Shown here piece after piece: positions 24,981 to 35,139 of a DNA stretch of 64,000 nucleotides. Positions within the stretch are counted from its first letter, which is position 1. Every line of letters begins with the position of its first letter. Under the pieces are notes generated by a model that saw only the letters and a list, made by a program, of their open reading frames with translations, was not told the origin of the DNA and did no database searches. The stretch is from Streptomyces sp. HNM0574 (GTDB taxonomy: Bacteria; Actinomycetota; Actinomycetes; Streptomycetales; Streptomycetaceae): NCBI RefSeq assembly GCF_012726235.1, contig NZ_JAASAH010000002.1, positions 248,001 to 312,000 of the forward strand, in the 5' to 3' direction. The position numbers and the translations under genes were made by a program.

Positions 24981-26336
24981 TCAGCAGCCGCCGGTGGCGG
25001 GTCCGCCGATCTGGACGGTGGCCGGTGCGGCGCAGCAACCGCCTTCCCCCTGAGCGCCGTCAGCGGTGCCGGGTTCGTCGAAGAGTCCGGAGCCGCCGCA
25101 GACGCCGGTCTCGGCGAGGATCAACTCGACGCGGGCGGCGGCCTCGTGGTCTCCGGCGAGGGCGGCGGCGACGGAGCGGGCCTGCTCGTAGCCGGTCATG
25201 GCGAGGAAGGTGGGGGCGCGGCCGTAGCTCTTCATGCCCAGGAGGTACGCGTCGGGCTCGGGGTGGGACAGTTCCTTGGCGCCGTGGGGGTAGACGGTGC
25301 CGCAGGAGTGGACGTTCGGGTCGATGAGCGGGGCGACCTCCACGGGGGCCTGGAGGCGTTCGTCCAGGCCGAGGCGCAGTTCGGTCAGGTGCGTCAGGTC
25401 GGGCCGGAGGCCGGTGAGGACGATGACCTCGTCCACCGGGTCGAGGTGGCGGCCGCCCTCGTCGGTCAGGACGACCCCGGTGCCCTCCCGGGTGACGCTC
25501 TCCGTGCGGAAGCCGGTGACGGCGGTGGCGTGGCCGGCGTCGACGGCGGCCTTGGCGCGCAGACCGAGGGCGCCGCGTGCGGGCAGCTGGTCGGCTTCGC
25601 CGCCGCCGAAGGTGTCGTCGCTGATGCCGCGCCGCAGTACCCAGGTGGCGTGCGTGCCCGGCACTTCCTCGGCCAGGGCGGCGAGCCCGGCCAGGACGGT
25701 GAAGGCGGAGGCGCCGGAGCCGACGACGGCGGTGCGCCTGCCCGCGTAACGGGCCCGTACGACGGGGTCGTTCAGGTCGGGGACGCGGTAGCTGATGCGG
25801 TCAGCGGCGGCCCGCTCGCCGAGTGCGGGGAGGCCGTTGCCGCCGAGCGGGTTCGGGGTGTTCCAGGTGCCCGAGGCGTCGATGACGGCCCGGGCGAGGA
25901 TGCGCTCCTCGCCGCCTTCGGGTGTGGTCACCTGCAGGGTGAAGGGCTGCTTGTCGCGGCCGGCGTCGACCACGCGGTCCCGCCCGGCTCGGGAGACACC
26001 GGTGACGCGGACGCCGTAGCGCACGCGCTCGCCGAGGGCGTCGGCGAGCGGCTGGAGGTACTGCTCGGCCCAGTCCCTGCCGGACGGGTACGTGCTGCCC
26101 TCCGGGCGCTGCCAGCCCGTGGGGGCCAGCAGCTTCTCGGCCGCCGGGGCGATCACCTCGTCCCAGGTCGAGAACAGGCGAACGTGGCCCCACTCGCGCA
26201 CCGCGGTGCCCGCTTCCGCACCTGCCTCCAGCACCAGCGGCTCCAGGCCGCGCTCCAGCAGGGATGCGGCGGCTGCCAGGCCGACCGGCCCGGCGCCGAT
26301 GACGGCCACGGGAAGTGCGGACTGCTGCTCGGTCAT
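24981..26336 (-). CDS. FAD/NAD(P) monooxygenase-like flavoprotein with Cys-rich tail, arsenic-linked
   Basis: A 451-residue flavoprotein. An N-terminal FAD fold (VAVIGAGPVGLAAAASL) is followed by a second nucleotide fold at about 190 (AVVGSGASAFTVLAG). The last about 45 residues carry a CGG motif, a vicinal CC and a terminal Cys (TGVCGGSG, EGGCCAAP, TGGC), reminiscent of thiol metal(loid)-binding tails. It is divergent from an ArsR regulator across a 16-base palindrome, so it is probably arsenite-induced. It may oxidise or reduce an arsenical, or deliver electrons; the reaction is unknown. Start ATG 26336 has AGGGGA upstream. Confidence 0.75.
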   Translation of the reverse strand: MTEQQSALPVAVIGAGPVGLAAAASLLERGLEPLVLEAGAEAGTAVREWGHVRLFSTWDEVIAPAAEKLLAPTGWQRPEGSTYPSGRDWAEQYLQPLADALGERVRYGVRVTGVSRAGRDRVVDAGRDKQPFTLQVTTPEGGEERILARAVIDASGTWNTPNPLGGNGLPALGERAAADRISYRVPDLNDPVVRARYAGRRTAVVGSGASAFTVLAGLAALAEEVPGTHATWVLRRGISDDTFGGGEADQLPARGALGLRAKAAVDAGHATAVTGFRTESVTREGTGVVLTDEGGRHLDPVDEVIVLTGLRPDLTHLTELRLGLDERLQAPVEVAPLIDPNVHSCGTVYPHGAKELSHPEPDAYLLGMKSYGRAPTFLAMTGYEQARSVAAALAGDHEAAARVELILAETGVCGGSGLFDEPGTADGAQGEGGCCAAPATVQIGGPATGGC

Positions 26337-26398
26337 GAGGAATCCCCTCGCCACTGCTTTGATGGATATCGATTCAGTACTGCGAGTGTGCATCCGGC

Positions 26399-26414
26399 AT
26401 TGACAAGTGTCAAT
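26399..26414. promoter_or_regulatory. ArsR operator palindrome
   Basis: ATTGACA (26399-26405) and TGTCAAT (26408-26414) form a perfect inverted repeat with a 2-base centre. It lies between the divergent flavoprotein and arsR genes. It overlaps TATAGA at 26414-26419, a likely -10 box just before the arsR ATG at 26423. This is the natural binding site for the ArsR encoded next to it. Confidence 0.7.
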
Positions 26415-26422
26415 ATAGAAGA

Positions 26423-26785
26423 ATGTCGAATCTGATGGATCGCACCGCAGGGGAGGACGAGGAGCGCCCCGAGGAGGTCGTGCCGTGCTGCCCGCCGCTC
26501 GACTCTCCCGACCTGGCGGCAGAGGACGCGCAGACGATGGCCACGATGTTCAAGGCCCTCGGCGACCCGGTCCGCGTGCTGCTCTTCTCCCGGGTCGCCT
26601 CACATCCGGACGGCGAGGTGTGCGTGTGCGACCTGGGAGATCTCGGCGTCTCGCAGCCGACCGTCTCCCACCACCTCAAGAAGCTCCGCGACGCCGGCCT
26701 CGTGACCTCCGAGCGGCGCGGCACCTGGGTCTACTACCGCGTCGCGCCCGGAGTACTCGCCCGCATGAAGACCATCACGCGCTGA
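26423..26785 (+). CDS. arsR: ArsR-family arsenite-responsive repressor (CVCD type)
   Basis: A 120-residue repressor. VCVCDLGDLG (C67, C69) is the ELCVCDL-like metalloid site of classical ArsR, and C22-C23 in VVPCCPP is a vicinal pair. In the characterised Corynebacterium glutamicum ArsR, an N-terminal CC plus a helix Cys form the As(III) site, so either arrangement is possible here. The recognition helix is SQPTVSHHLKKLRDAGLV. It is divergent from the Cys-tailed flavoprotein, its likely target. Confidence 0.92.
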   Translation: MSNLMDRTAGEDEERPEEVVPCCPPLDSPDLAAEDAQTMATMFKALGDPVRVLLFSRVASHPDGEVCVCDLGDLGVSQPTVSHHLKKLRDAGLVTSERRGTWVYYRVAPGVLARMKTITR

Positions 26786-26806
26786 GGTCCCCGCCGGGGG
26801 ACGGCG

Positions 26807-27874
26807 TCAGCCGAGGAGCGCGGTGATCTCGCGAACGGCATCGCGGGCCGGGCGGCCGACGCCGACGAGGGTGGCGGAGGCCGGGCCGGTCCAGTCGCCG
26901 TAGCCGAGGAGGTGCAGGCCGGGCTCGCGGACGGCACGGGTGCCGGCCGTGGGGACGTGGCCGCGGGCACTCCGGAGTCCGAGCGGTGCGAGGTGGGCCA
27001 GGGCGGGACGGAAGCCGGTGCACCAGATGACGGCGTCCGCCTCCTGCCGCGAACCGTCAGGCCACACCGGGCCGTTGCTGTCCAGGCGGGCGAACATCGG
27101 CCGTGGGGCGAGGAGTCCGCTGTCGCGCGCGGCGCGCACCGACGGCACGGCCACGATGTCGCCCAGGGAGGCCACTCCGCCGGTGTCCTCCCGGCCGGCG
27201 TCCAGGGCACGACGGCGGGCCGTGGCGGTGTCGAAGAGGGCGCGGCCGTCGATGTCGTCGGGCAGGTAGCGGGGCGGACGGCGGGTCGCCCAGGTCAGGT
27301 CGATGCCGTCGTGTGCGGCGAGGTCGGCGGCGATCTGTGCCCCGGAGTTGCCGCCGCCGACCACCGTCACCCGCTGCCCGGCGAAATCCTTCGGAGAGCG
27401 GTACCCGGCGGTGTGCACCTGACGGCCCCGGAAGTCGGCCTGCCCGGGGACGGCCGGAACGAAGGGGCGCCTCCAGCTGCCGGTGGCGCTGACGACGGCC
27501 CGGGCCCGCCAGGTACCGGAGTCGCTCTCCACACGCAGGAACCCGCCCTCGCCGTGCACGCCCCGCACGCGGACGGAGCGTTCCACCGGCAGGCCGTAGC
27601 GCTGCTCGTACTCGGTCAGGTACCGCACCACGTGGGCCGCCTCCGGGTACTCCTCGCCCCGCTGGACGGGCATGAGCCGGCCGGGGAGCGAGGAGTACGG
27701 GGCCGGGGAGAAGAGGCGGAGGCTCTCCCACATGTGCCGCCACGCGCCGCCCGGTTGGGCGTCGGCGTCGAGGACGGCGAAGTCCACCCCGGCGCGACGC
27801 AGGTGGTAACCGGCGGCGAGCCCGGACTGGCCGCCGCCGATCACCACCACATCCGTCGTACGGGGCCCGCTCAC
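26807..27874 (-). CDS. arsO: ArsO-like flavin-binding monooxygenase
   Basis: A 355-residue flavoprotein with two nucleotide folds (VVVIGGGQSGLAAGYHLRRA near the start; VTVVGGGNSGAQIAADLA near 165). The C-terminal GYGDWTGPASATLVGVGRPA is the second FAD contact. It is the third gene of arsR-acr3-arsO. Its GTG start (27874-27872) overlaps the acr3 stop. ArsO proteins of this kind are known from Streptomyces ars operons; their exact chemistry is not settled. It is a different branch from the flavoprotein at 24981 and has no Cys tail. Confidence 0.85.
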   Translation of the reverse strand: MSGPRTTDVVVIGGGQSGLAAGYHLRRAGVDFAVLDADAQPGGAWRHMWESLRLFSPAPYSSLPGRLMPVQRGEEYPEAAHVVRYLTEYEQRYGLPVERSVRVRGVHGEGGFLRVESDSGTWRARAVVSATGSWRRPFVPAVPGQADFRGRQVHTAGYRSPKDFAGQRVTVVGGGNSGAQIAADLAAHDGIDLTWATRRPPRYLPDDIDGRALFDTATARRRALDAGREDTGGVASLGDIVAVPSVRAARDSGLLAPRPMFARLDSNGPVWPDGSRQEADAVIWCTGFRPALAHLAPLGLRSARGHVPTAGTRAVREPGLHLLGYGDWTGPASATLVGVGRPARDAVREITALLG

Positions 27875-28986
27875 GCGCCGGTGAGGCTCTGGGCGCTGAA
27901 CTTGCGGCGCCAGGCGAGCGATACGTACACCAACGCGATCAGCACCGGGACCTCGATGAGCGGGCCGACCACGCCGGAGAGGGCCTGGCCGCTGGTGACG
28001 CCGAAGGTGGCGATGGCGACCGCGATGGCCAGCTCGAAGTTGTTGCCGGCGGCGGTGAAGGCGAGCGTGGCGGTGCGGTCGTAGGGCAGGCCGATGGCCT
28101 TGCCGAGGGCGAAGGAGCCGAAGAACATCACCGCGAAGTAGGCCAGCAGCGGCAGCGCGATGCGGACGACGTCCATCGGCTGCGAGGTGATCGTCTTCCC
28201 CTGGAGGGCGAAGAGGACCACGATCGTGAACAGCAGGCCGTACAGCGCCCAGGGGCCGATCTTCGGCAGGAACTTCTGCTCGTAGGCCTCCCGGCCCATC
28301 CTCTTCTCGCCCAGGCGGCGGGTGAGGTATCCGCCCAGCAGCGGGATGCCGAGGAAGACGATCACGTTCAGCGCGATGTGCCACACGGGGACGTCCAGGC
28401 CCTGGCCATTGCCGAGGCCGAGCCACTGCGGCAGCAGGTCCAGGTAGAACCAGCCGAGCAGGCCGAAGGCGAGGACCTGGAAGACGGAGTTGAGGGCGAC
28501 GAGCACAGCTCCGGCCTCGCGGTCGCCGCAGGCGAGGTCGTTCCAGATGATCACCATGGCGATGCAGCGGGCGAGGCCGACGATGATGAGGCCGGTGCGG
28601 TACTCCGGCAGGTCGGGCAGGAAGGTCCAGGCCAGCGCGAACATCACGGCCGGGCCCAGGACCCAGTTGATGACCAGCGAGGAGACCAGCAGCTTCCGGT
28701 CGCCGGTGACGGTGTCGAGCCGGTCGTAGCGGACCTTCGCGAGCACCGGGTACATCATGATCAGCAGGCCGAGCGCGATCGGCAGCGAGATCCCGCCGAT
28801 CTCGACCTTGCTCAGCGCGTCACCCAGCCCCGGTATCGCCCGCCCCAGGCCGAGGCCGACGCCCATGGCGATCAGGATCCACACCGCGAGGAAGCGGTCG
28901 AGGGTGGAGAGCTTGCCGACGATCCCGGCCTCGGCGGGATCTCCCCCGGCGGGCTCCGCGGGGGTGCCGGTTTCGGTCCTGGTCAC
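27871..28986 (-). CDS. acr3: Acr3-family arsenite efflux transporter
   Basis: A 371-residue protein with ten predicted membrane segments. IVGLARCIAMVIIWNDLACG carries the conserved Cys of TM4 required for arsenite transport, and AFTAAGNNFELAIAVAIATF is the other conserved core. It exports As(III)OH3 by proton exchange. It starts at GTG 28986, overlapping the arsR stop (GTGA), and its own stop overlaps arsO. All three are coupled in one operon. Confidence 0.95.
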   Translation of the reverse strand: MTRTETGTPAEPAGGDPAEAGIVGKLSTLDRFLAVWILIAMGVGLGLGRAIPGLGDALSKVEIGGISLPIALGLLIMMYPVLAKVRYDRLDTVTGDRKLLVSSLVINWVLGPAVMFALAWTFLPDLPEYRTGLIIVGLARCIAMVIIWNDLACGDREAGAVLVALNSVFQVLAFGLLGWFYLDLLPQWLGLGNGQGLDVPVWHIALNVIVFLGIPLLGGYLTRRLGEKRMGREAYEQKFLPKIGPWALYGLLFTIVVLFALQGKTITSQPMDVVRIALPLLAYFAVMFFGSFALGKAIGLPYDRTATLAFTAAGNNFELAIAVAIATFGVTSGQALSGVVGPLIEVPVLIALVYVSLAWRRKFSAQSLTGA

Positions 28987-29318
28987 GGGCAGGCTCTCTT
29001 TCGGTCTGTCTCGATGGTCGTACGGGCGGTCTCGGCCAGCTCCGCGAAGGAGCCGGCGAGGGCGGTGAGGACGTCGGGCCGCAGCCTGTAGTACGTGTAC
29101 CGGCCGCAGGGCTCGGTCTCCACCACCCCGGCCTCGCGCAGGACCCGCAGGTGGTTGGAGAGGTTCGTCTGCCGGGCGCCCGTCTCCTCCACCAGGTGCG
29201 TGGTACACAGCGTTTCCCGCGCGAGCAGCGTCACGATCCGGAACCTGAGCGGGTCGGCGATGACCCGGATCAGGTCGACACCTTCCGGCGTCACTTCAGG
29301 TTTGGCTGACGTCATCAT
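28983..29318 (-). CDS. arsR: ArsR-family repressor of the acr3 operon
   Basis: A 111-residue repressor with a different metal site from the one at 26423: C38 and H41 in RETLCTTHLVEETG, C71 in EPCGRYTYYRL, and a Cys at the penultimate position. The recognition helix is ARQTNLSNHLRVLREAGVV. It heads the arsR-acr3-arsO operon and is divergent from arsC. ATG 29318 or 29315 both possible. It probably binds the CATCA/TGATG repeat in the divergent region. Confidence 0.9.
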   Translation of the reverse strand: MMTSAKPEVTPEGVDLIRVIADPLRFRIVTLLARETLCTTHLVEETGARQTNLSNHLRVLREAGVVETEPCGRYTYYRLRPDVLTALAGSFAELAETARTTIETDRKRACP

Positions 29319-29333
29319 GCGCTGATACTGTCA

Positions 29334-29351
29334 CATCACTGCCTGCTGATG
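29334..29351. promoter_or_regulatory. ArsR operator candidate between arsR and arsC
   Basis: CATCA (29334-29338) and TGATG (29347-29351) form a perfect inverted repeat with an 8-base spacer. A second, weaker repeat ATCA-5-TGAT lies at 29314-29326, at the arsR start itself. The pair may control both directions. They differ in sequence from the operator at 26399. Confidence 0.55.
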
Positions 29352-29417
29352 CCAGCCAGGGCTGACATCCCTGATGGTGGCGCGAGACGCCGCCCTCGAC
29401 GAAAGAGATCCCCGGTC

Positions 29418-29831
29418 ATGTCCGACAAGCTCTCCGTCCTGTTCGTCTGCGTGCACAACGCGGGCCGCTCCCAGATGGCCGCCGCCTGGCTGACCCACCT
29501 GGCGGGAGACCGCGTCGAGGTCCGCTCCGCCGGTTCCGCCCCGGCCGACGCCGTCAACCCCGCCGTCGTCGAGGCCATGCGCGAGACGGGCATCGACATC
29601 GCCGCCGAGACCCCCAAGGTGCTCACCGTCGACACCGTCCAGGCATCCGACGTCGTGATCACCATGGGCTGCGGCGACGCCTGCCCCGTCTTCCCCGGCA
29701 AGCGCTACCTCGACTGGACGCTGACGGACCCGGCCGGCCAGGGCATCGACGCCGTACGCCCCATCCGCGACGAGATCCGCACCCGCATCGAGGACCTGAT
29801 CACCGAGATCGCCCCGGAGCCGGCCAACTGA
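29418..29831 (+). CDS. arsC: Arsenate reductase, low-molecular-weight phosphatase type
   Basis: A 137-residue ArsC that reduces arsenate to arsenite for export by Acr3. The CX5R loop CVHNAGR has C11 and R17. A Cys pair C85/C89 in MGCGDACPVFPG gives a three-Cys relay as in thioredoxin-linked ArsC; single-Cys actinomycete enzymes use mycothiol instead. Thioredoxin coupling is therefore favoured but not certain. It is divergent from the acr3 operon. Start ATG 29418. Confidence 0.92.
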   Translation: MSDKLSVLFVCVHNAGRSQMAAAWLTHLAGDRVEVRSAGSAPADAVNPAVVEAMRETGIDIAAETPKVLTVDTVQASDVVITMGCGDACPVFPGKRYLDWTLTDPAGQGIDAVRPIRDEIRTRIEDLITEIAPEPAN

Positions 29832-30359
29832 TTCCAGGCACCCGCGGGGTCACCAGCCGTCACGGGCGGGGCTTTCACGGGAGCTTGCGGTCGGCCCCTC
29901 GCCGCGGTGCTTCTCACTGAGCCACGCCACCGCATCCCAGTACGCCGGCTCGGCGTGGAAGCGGGCGGTGACGGCGCAGTGCGCCCTCCGGGGCCGCGGG
30001 CTCGTCCGTAACGAGGCCGGGGGGGATGTCACCGCGGACGACAGGCCGCAGGTGTTCGCTAGTGATCATGCACAACAGCGTTGCGCAGCAGGTGAGTTAC
30101 GGGCGGCGCCTCCGCGTCATCATCGCTCGCCCGGATGACCCGGTACGTCAGTTTCCGGCTGAGACCGGGGAGTTGGAGTACCGGCCCCGGAACTGCCGCG
30201 CGGGGGAAGCGCGCGTCCAGATCCGGCACGGAGTCCGGAAGAGGCGGCCTGAGCACGCCCGTTGCGTTGAGCCACGGCGCCACTCCTGCGGACTCCTCGC
30301 GGGCCGCGAGCGCCGCACAAGCACTCCGCCGCAGGCCAGACCGCCTCTTGACCCGAGAC
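29832..30359. other. Gene-free stretch at the end of the ars island
   Basis: 528 bases between arsC and ychF without a gene I can support. Short open frames exist on both strands, but they start and stop without ribosome sites and their codon pattern is not Streptomyces-like. The sequence is slightly lower in GC than its surroundings (for example 30050-30130). It may be a decayed gene or an insertion scar marking the right edge of the ars island. No tRNA, repeat or integrase is visible. Confidence 0.5.
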
Positions 30360-31448
<1,089 letters not shown>

Positions 31449-31634
31449 GTGGCGACTTCCCGTTACGAGTGTTGGGGCGGTGATCCTGGCGATCCTGGTG
31501 GGCCGGAACGGCCCGGCTCCTGCGGACCCCTGCGGGCGCCCCGGGCCGATCCACCAGTCTACGGGCTCCGGCGTTCGGGCCCCGATGCGTGTCCGTGCCG
31601 TACGCCGGGGCCGCCCGCGGCCTACTTTGGGACG

Positions 31635-32390
31635 GTGGAGCAGCACAGTGCGCGTACGAGTCCCCCTGGCCCCGGCGCCCCGGAGGCGCACTCCGCCCCG
31701 TCCGGGGACGGCCCGTCCTCGACGGGGGCGCGGCTGCCGCGCCCGACCCGCGGCGGCAGGGCACAGCCCCGAAGCCCCGGCGAACGGCGCGGCCCCCGTG
31801 ACCGGCCGGACGAGGCCGCCGGACGGTCCCGTTCCGCTTCGTCCGGCCACTCCCGCGAGACCGCGACCGTGCACCAGGCCGCCGTCCGGATCGCGCCCGT
31901 ACCGCGCGCGGTGTCCCGGTTCGCCGCCAGGCTGCCGCGGCCGAAGCTGACGGGGCTGGGGGCCGGGGTGCTCGCCGTCCTCGCGATGCTGCTGGTCGGC
32001 GGCCTGGACGCACTGCTGCTGGACGGGGAGCCCGTGGTGTACGGGGTGTTCTTCGTGCTGGTGTGCCTGGCGGTGGCCTCGTGGGTGCGGCCCTCGGAGC
32101 TGATCGCGGCGCCGGTCGCGGTGCCGCTGGCGTTCGGCGCGGGGCTGTTCTTCATCAGCGGCGGCACCCCGGGCTTCGGCGGCCAGTTGATGGGGCTGTT
32201 CTCGACGCTCGCGCTGGAGGCCGGCTGGCTGTACGGGGGCACGCTGGCGGCGGCCGTGATCGTGACCGCCCGCAAGGCGGTACTGATCGCGCAGGTCGCG
32301 CGGGCGCGGGTGCGGGCCCGCAGGGAGGCGCGGCGTACCGGCCGGGTGGTCGCGGGGTCGCGGAGACCCTCGGGGCACACCGCCTCCTGA
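31635..32390 (+). CDS. DUF6542-type membrane protein
   Basis: A 251-residue protein. The first about 100 residues are Pro/Arg/Ser-rich and probably disordered. Three to four membrane segments follow (LGAGVLAVLAMLLVGGLDAL, VVYGVFFVLVCLAVASWV, LIAAPVAVPLAFGAGLFFI, LYGGTLAAAVIVTA). The tail is very basic. From memory this is the DUF6542 family found beside xse and ispH in Streptomyces. GTG 31635 has no ribosome site, and TACTTT at 31623-31628 lies 6 bases before it, suggesting a leaderless mRNA. Function unknown. Confidence 0.7.
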   Translation: MEQHSARTSPPGPGAPEAHSAPSGDGPSSTGARLPRPTRGGRAQPRSPGERRGPRDRPDEAAGRSRSASSGHSRETATVHQAAVRIAPVPRAVSRFAARLPRPKLTGLGAGVLAVLAMLLVGGLDALLLDGEPVVYGVFFVLVCLAVASWVRPSELIAAPVAVPLAFGAGLFFISGGTPGFGGQLMGLFSTLALEAGWLYGGTLAAAVIVTARKAVLIAQVARARVRARREARRTGRVVAGSRRPSGHTAS

Positions 32391-32404
32391 CCGCAGGACA
32401 CACG

Positions 32405-32466
32405 CGAAGGCCCCGGTGACGGGTGCGGGGATCCCGGTGGGATCCCGGCCGTCACCGGGGCCTTCG
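32405..32466. terminator. Strong bidirectional hairpin terminator
   Basis: CGAAGGCCCCGGTGACGG (32405-32422) pairs perfectly with the sequence at 32449-32466, an 18-bp stem. The 26-base loop contains a second small palindrome (GGATCCC/GGGATCC). It lies between the convergent DUF6542 and ispH genes. Confidence 0.88.
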
Positions 32467-32489
32467 TACGGCGGGCGTGGGCCCGTGGG

Positions 32490-33530
32490 TCACTTGACCT
32501 TGTCGGCGGCCTCCGCGCGCAGGTCGCGGCGCAGCTCCTTGGGCAGCGAGAACTGCATGTGCTCGTCGACCGGCTTGACGATCTCGACGTCCTCCCAACC
32601 GTGCCCGGCCAGCCACTCCAGGACGCCGTCGACCAGGACCTCGGGCACCGAGGCGCCGGAGGAGAGGCCGATCGTGGTGACGCCCTCCAGCCAGGCCTCG
32701 TCCAGCTCGCTCGCGTTGTCCACGAGGTGGCCGGCCTTGGCGCCGTGGGTGAGCGCGGTCTCGACGAGGCGGACGGAGTTGGAGGAGTTCTGCGAACCCA
32801 CGACCAGCACCAGGTCGGACTCGGCCGCGACCTGCTTGATGGCGGTCTGGCGGTTCTGCGTGGCGTAGCAGATGTCGTCGCTGGGCGGGGAGAGCAGGTT
32901 GGGGTACTTGCCCTGGAGCGCGTCGACCGTCTCCATCGTCTCGTCGACGGAGAGCGTGGTCTGGGAGAGCCAGACGACCTTCTCGGGGTCGCGGACCTCG
33001 ACGTTCTTCACGTCCTCCGGGCCGTCGACGAGGGTGATGTGCTCCGGGGCCTCGCCGCTGGTGCCGATGACCTCCTCGTGGCCCTCGTGTCCGATGAGGA
33101 GGATGTCGTAGTCCTCCTTGGCGTACCGGACGGCTTCCTTGTGGACCTTGGTGACCAGCGGGCAGGTCGCGTCGATGGTGGCGAGCTTGCCGCGCTCGGC
33201 CTCCTCGTGGACGACGGGGGCGACGCCGTGCGCGGAGAAGATCACGATCTCGCCCTCGGGGACCTCCGTCGTCTCGTCGACGAAGATCGCGCCCTTTTTC
33301 TCCAGGGTCTGGACGACGTACTTGTTGTGCACGATCTCGTGCCGCACGTAGACCGGCGCACCGTACTGTTCGATGGCCTTCTCGACGGCGATCACGGCAC
33401 GGTCCACGCCCGCGCAGTAGCCGCGCGGCGCGGCGAGGAGGACCCGGCGGTCGGAGCGGCGCTGTCCGGCGGCGGCAGCGTCTCCACCCGGGGCGGCGGC
33501 AGGAGTCGGGCTGGAGGGCGTTGCAGACAT
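32490..33530 (-). CDS. ispH: 4-hydroxy-3-methylbut-2-enyl diphosphate reductase
   Basis: A 346-residue enzyme, the last step of the MEP isoprenoid pathway, making IPP and DMAPP from HMBPP. Three conserved Cys of the [4Fe-4S] cluster lie in [25 protein letters not shown] and [21 protein letters not shown] and [10 protein letters not shown] are also diagnostic. The first about 28 residues are an Ala/Pro-rich extension. Start ATG 33530. It is divergent from an APC permease. Confidence 0.97.
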   Translation of the reverse strand: MSATPSSPTPAAAPGGDAAAAGQRRSDRRVLLAAPRGYCAGVDRAVIAVEKAIEQYGAPVYVRHEIVHNKYVVQTLEKKGAIFVDETTEVPEGEIVIFSAHGVAPVVHEEAERGKLATIDATCPLVTKVHKEAVRYAKEDYDILLIGHEGHEEVIGTSGEAPEHITLVDGPEDVKNVEVRDPEKVVWLSQTTLSVDETMETVDALQGKYPNLLSPPSDDICYATQNRQTAIKQVAAESDLVLVVGSQNSSNSVRLVETALTHGAKAGHLVDNASELDEAWLEGVTTIGLSSGASVPEVLVDGVLEWLAGHGWEDVEIVKPVDEHMQFSLPKELRRDLRAEAADKVK

Positions 33531-33640
33531 GCCCCCATCGTAAAGGCGCGGAGCAAGCGCGCTCGCCGCCCGCGGACGGGCCCCCGTCCACCGGCCGGAT
33601 CTCCCGGAAGGGGCGGTGGACGTGCGGCAAGCTAAGGGCC

Positions 33641-35089
33641 ATGGCTGACTCCGGAGCCCCTGATTCCTCCTCGCACCTGACCCGGGCGGCGCCCGGCGCG
33701 GGCGGGCGGCTGAAGCACACCCTGGGCCTGCGCGACCTGATCGTCTACGGGCTGCTGTTCATCGCGCCCATGGCCCCGGTCGGCGTCTTCGGCTCGCTGG
33801 ACGCGCGCAGCCACGGCGTCGTCCCCCTGGTGTACGTGGTGGCCACGATCGCGATGGCCTTCACGGCGTACTCCTACATGCGGATGGTGCGGGCCGTGCC
33901 GCGCGCCGGCTCGGTCTACTCCTACGCGAGTGCCGGCCTGGGGCGGGGCGCGGGCTTCGTCGCCGGGTGGATGGCGATGCTCGACTACCTGCTCATCCCG
34001 GCCGTGGGCTACCTCTTCTCCGGCATCGCGATGAACCAACTCGTGCCGGCCGTCGACCAGTGGATCTGGACGGCGGCCGCCGTCGTCGTCACCACGGGGC
34101 TGAACCTCTCGGGGGTGCACCGCGCGGCCGTCGTCGGCTTCGTGGTGCTGGCCATGGAGATCGTGGTGCTGCTCGTCTTCGTCGTCGCGGCGGTGGTGGT
34201 TCTGGCTCAGGACGGACCACAACGTGACTGGTTTTCGCCGTTCACCGGTGACCGGACGTTCTCGGCGGTGGCGGTGCTCAGCGCGGTCTCGGTCGCGGTG
34301 CTGTCCTTCCTCGGCTTCGACGCGATCGCGAACTTCGCGGAGGAGACCGTCGGCGGCACGGCGCGGGGCGCGGCGACGGTCTCCCGGGCGCTGCTGGGCT
34401 GCCTGCTGCTCGCCGGGGTGCTCTTCCTGCTGCAGACGTACCTGGCGGCGCTGCTGACGGCCGAGCCCTCGGCCCACTTCGCGGAGCATCCGGCCACCCA
34501 GGGCGAGGCGTTCTACACGAGCACGGAGTCGGCGGTCGGCGGCTGGCTGCAGACGACGATCGCGGTGAGCAAGGCGATCGGCGCGGCCTTCGCGGCGCTG
34601 GCCGGGCAGGCCGCGGCCGGGCGGCTGCTGTTCGCCATGGCCCGGGACCGGCGGCTGCCGAAGGCGCTGTCGCGGGTGGACCCGGGCAGCGGCGTCCCGC
34701 GCCGGACGCTGCTGCTCACGGCCGTGATCACGGCGTGTGCCGCGGTCTGGGCGGCCCGCACCGCGGACGGCCTGGACCGGCTGGTCTCGGTCGTCAACAT
34801 CGGCGCCCTGACCGCGTTCGGCCTGCTGCACCTCTCCGTCATCGGCTACTACGGGGTGCGCCGCCTGGGCGGTACGCCGCACCCGTTGCGGGACTGGGTC
34901 CTGCCGCTCGTCGGCCTGGGCATCACCGTCGCCGTGATCGTGACGGCGCACCACGACGCCCACCTGGTGGGGCTCGCCTGGCTGGCCGCGGGCCTCCTGG
35001 TGCTGGCCCTCCTGTACCGCCGGGACGGCGGGCCCGGTCCTGCGACGGGGGAGCCCGCCGCGGAGGCGGACGGGGCGGACTCCCGCTGA
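33641..35089 (+). CDS. APC-superfamily amino acid permease
   Basis: A 482-residue transporter with 12 membrane segments. After a short soluble start, [20 protein letters not shown] is the conserved TM1, and [17 protein letters not shown] in TM6 is the usual FDA-E core. It probably imports an amino acid or amine by proton symport; substrate unknown. CAAGCT lies 7 bases before ATG 33641 and no ribosome site is seen, so it may be leaderless. Confidence 0.87.
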   Translation: MADSGAPDSSSHLTRAAPGAGGRLKHTLGLRDLIVYGLLFIAPMAPVGVFGSLDARSHGVVPLVYVVATIAMAFTAYSYMRMVRAVPRAGSVYSYASAGLGRGAGFVAGWMAMLDYLLIPAVGYLFSGIAMNQLVPAVDQWIWTAAAVVVTTGLNLSGVHRAAVVGFVVLAMEIVVLLVFVVAAVVVLAQDGPQRDWFSPFTGDRTFSAVAVLSAVSVAVLSFLGFDAIANFAEETVGGTARGAATVSRALLGCLLLAGVLFLLQTYLAALLTAEPSAHFAEHPATQGEAFYTSTESAVGGWLQTTIAVSKAIGAAFAALAGQAAAGRLLFAMARDRRLPKALSRVDPGSGVPRRTLLLTAVITACAAVWAARTADGLDRLVSVVNIGALTAFGLLHLSVIGYYGVRRLGGTPHPLRDWVLPLVGLGITVAVIVTAHHDAHLVGLAWLAAGLLVLALLYRRDGGPGPATGEPAAEADGADSR

Positions 35090-35139
35090 CCGCGCGGGCG
35101 TCGGGGCCTGGTGTCGGTGCCAGACGCTAGCCTCCCCGT

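Noticed and set aside
26400..26419. TTGACA at 26400 and TATAGA at 26414 as a -35/-10 pair
   Set aside because: The spacing is only 8 bases. TTGACA is better explained as one arm of the ArsR palindrome.
30059..30283. 74-codon minus-strand frame in the gap after arsC
   Set aside because: No ribosome site, no family resemblance and non-typical codon use; not supportable as a gene.
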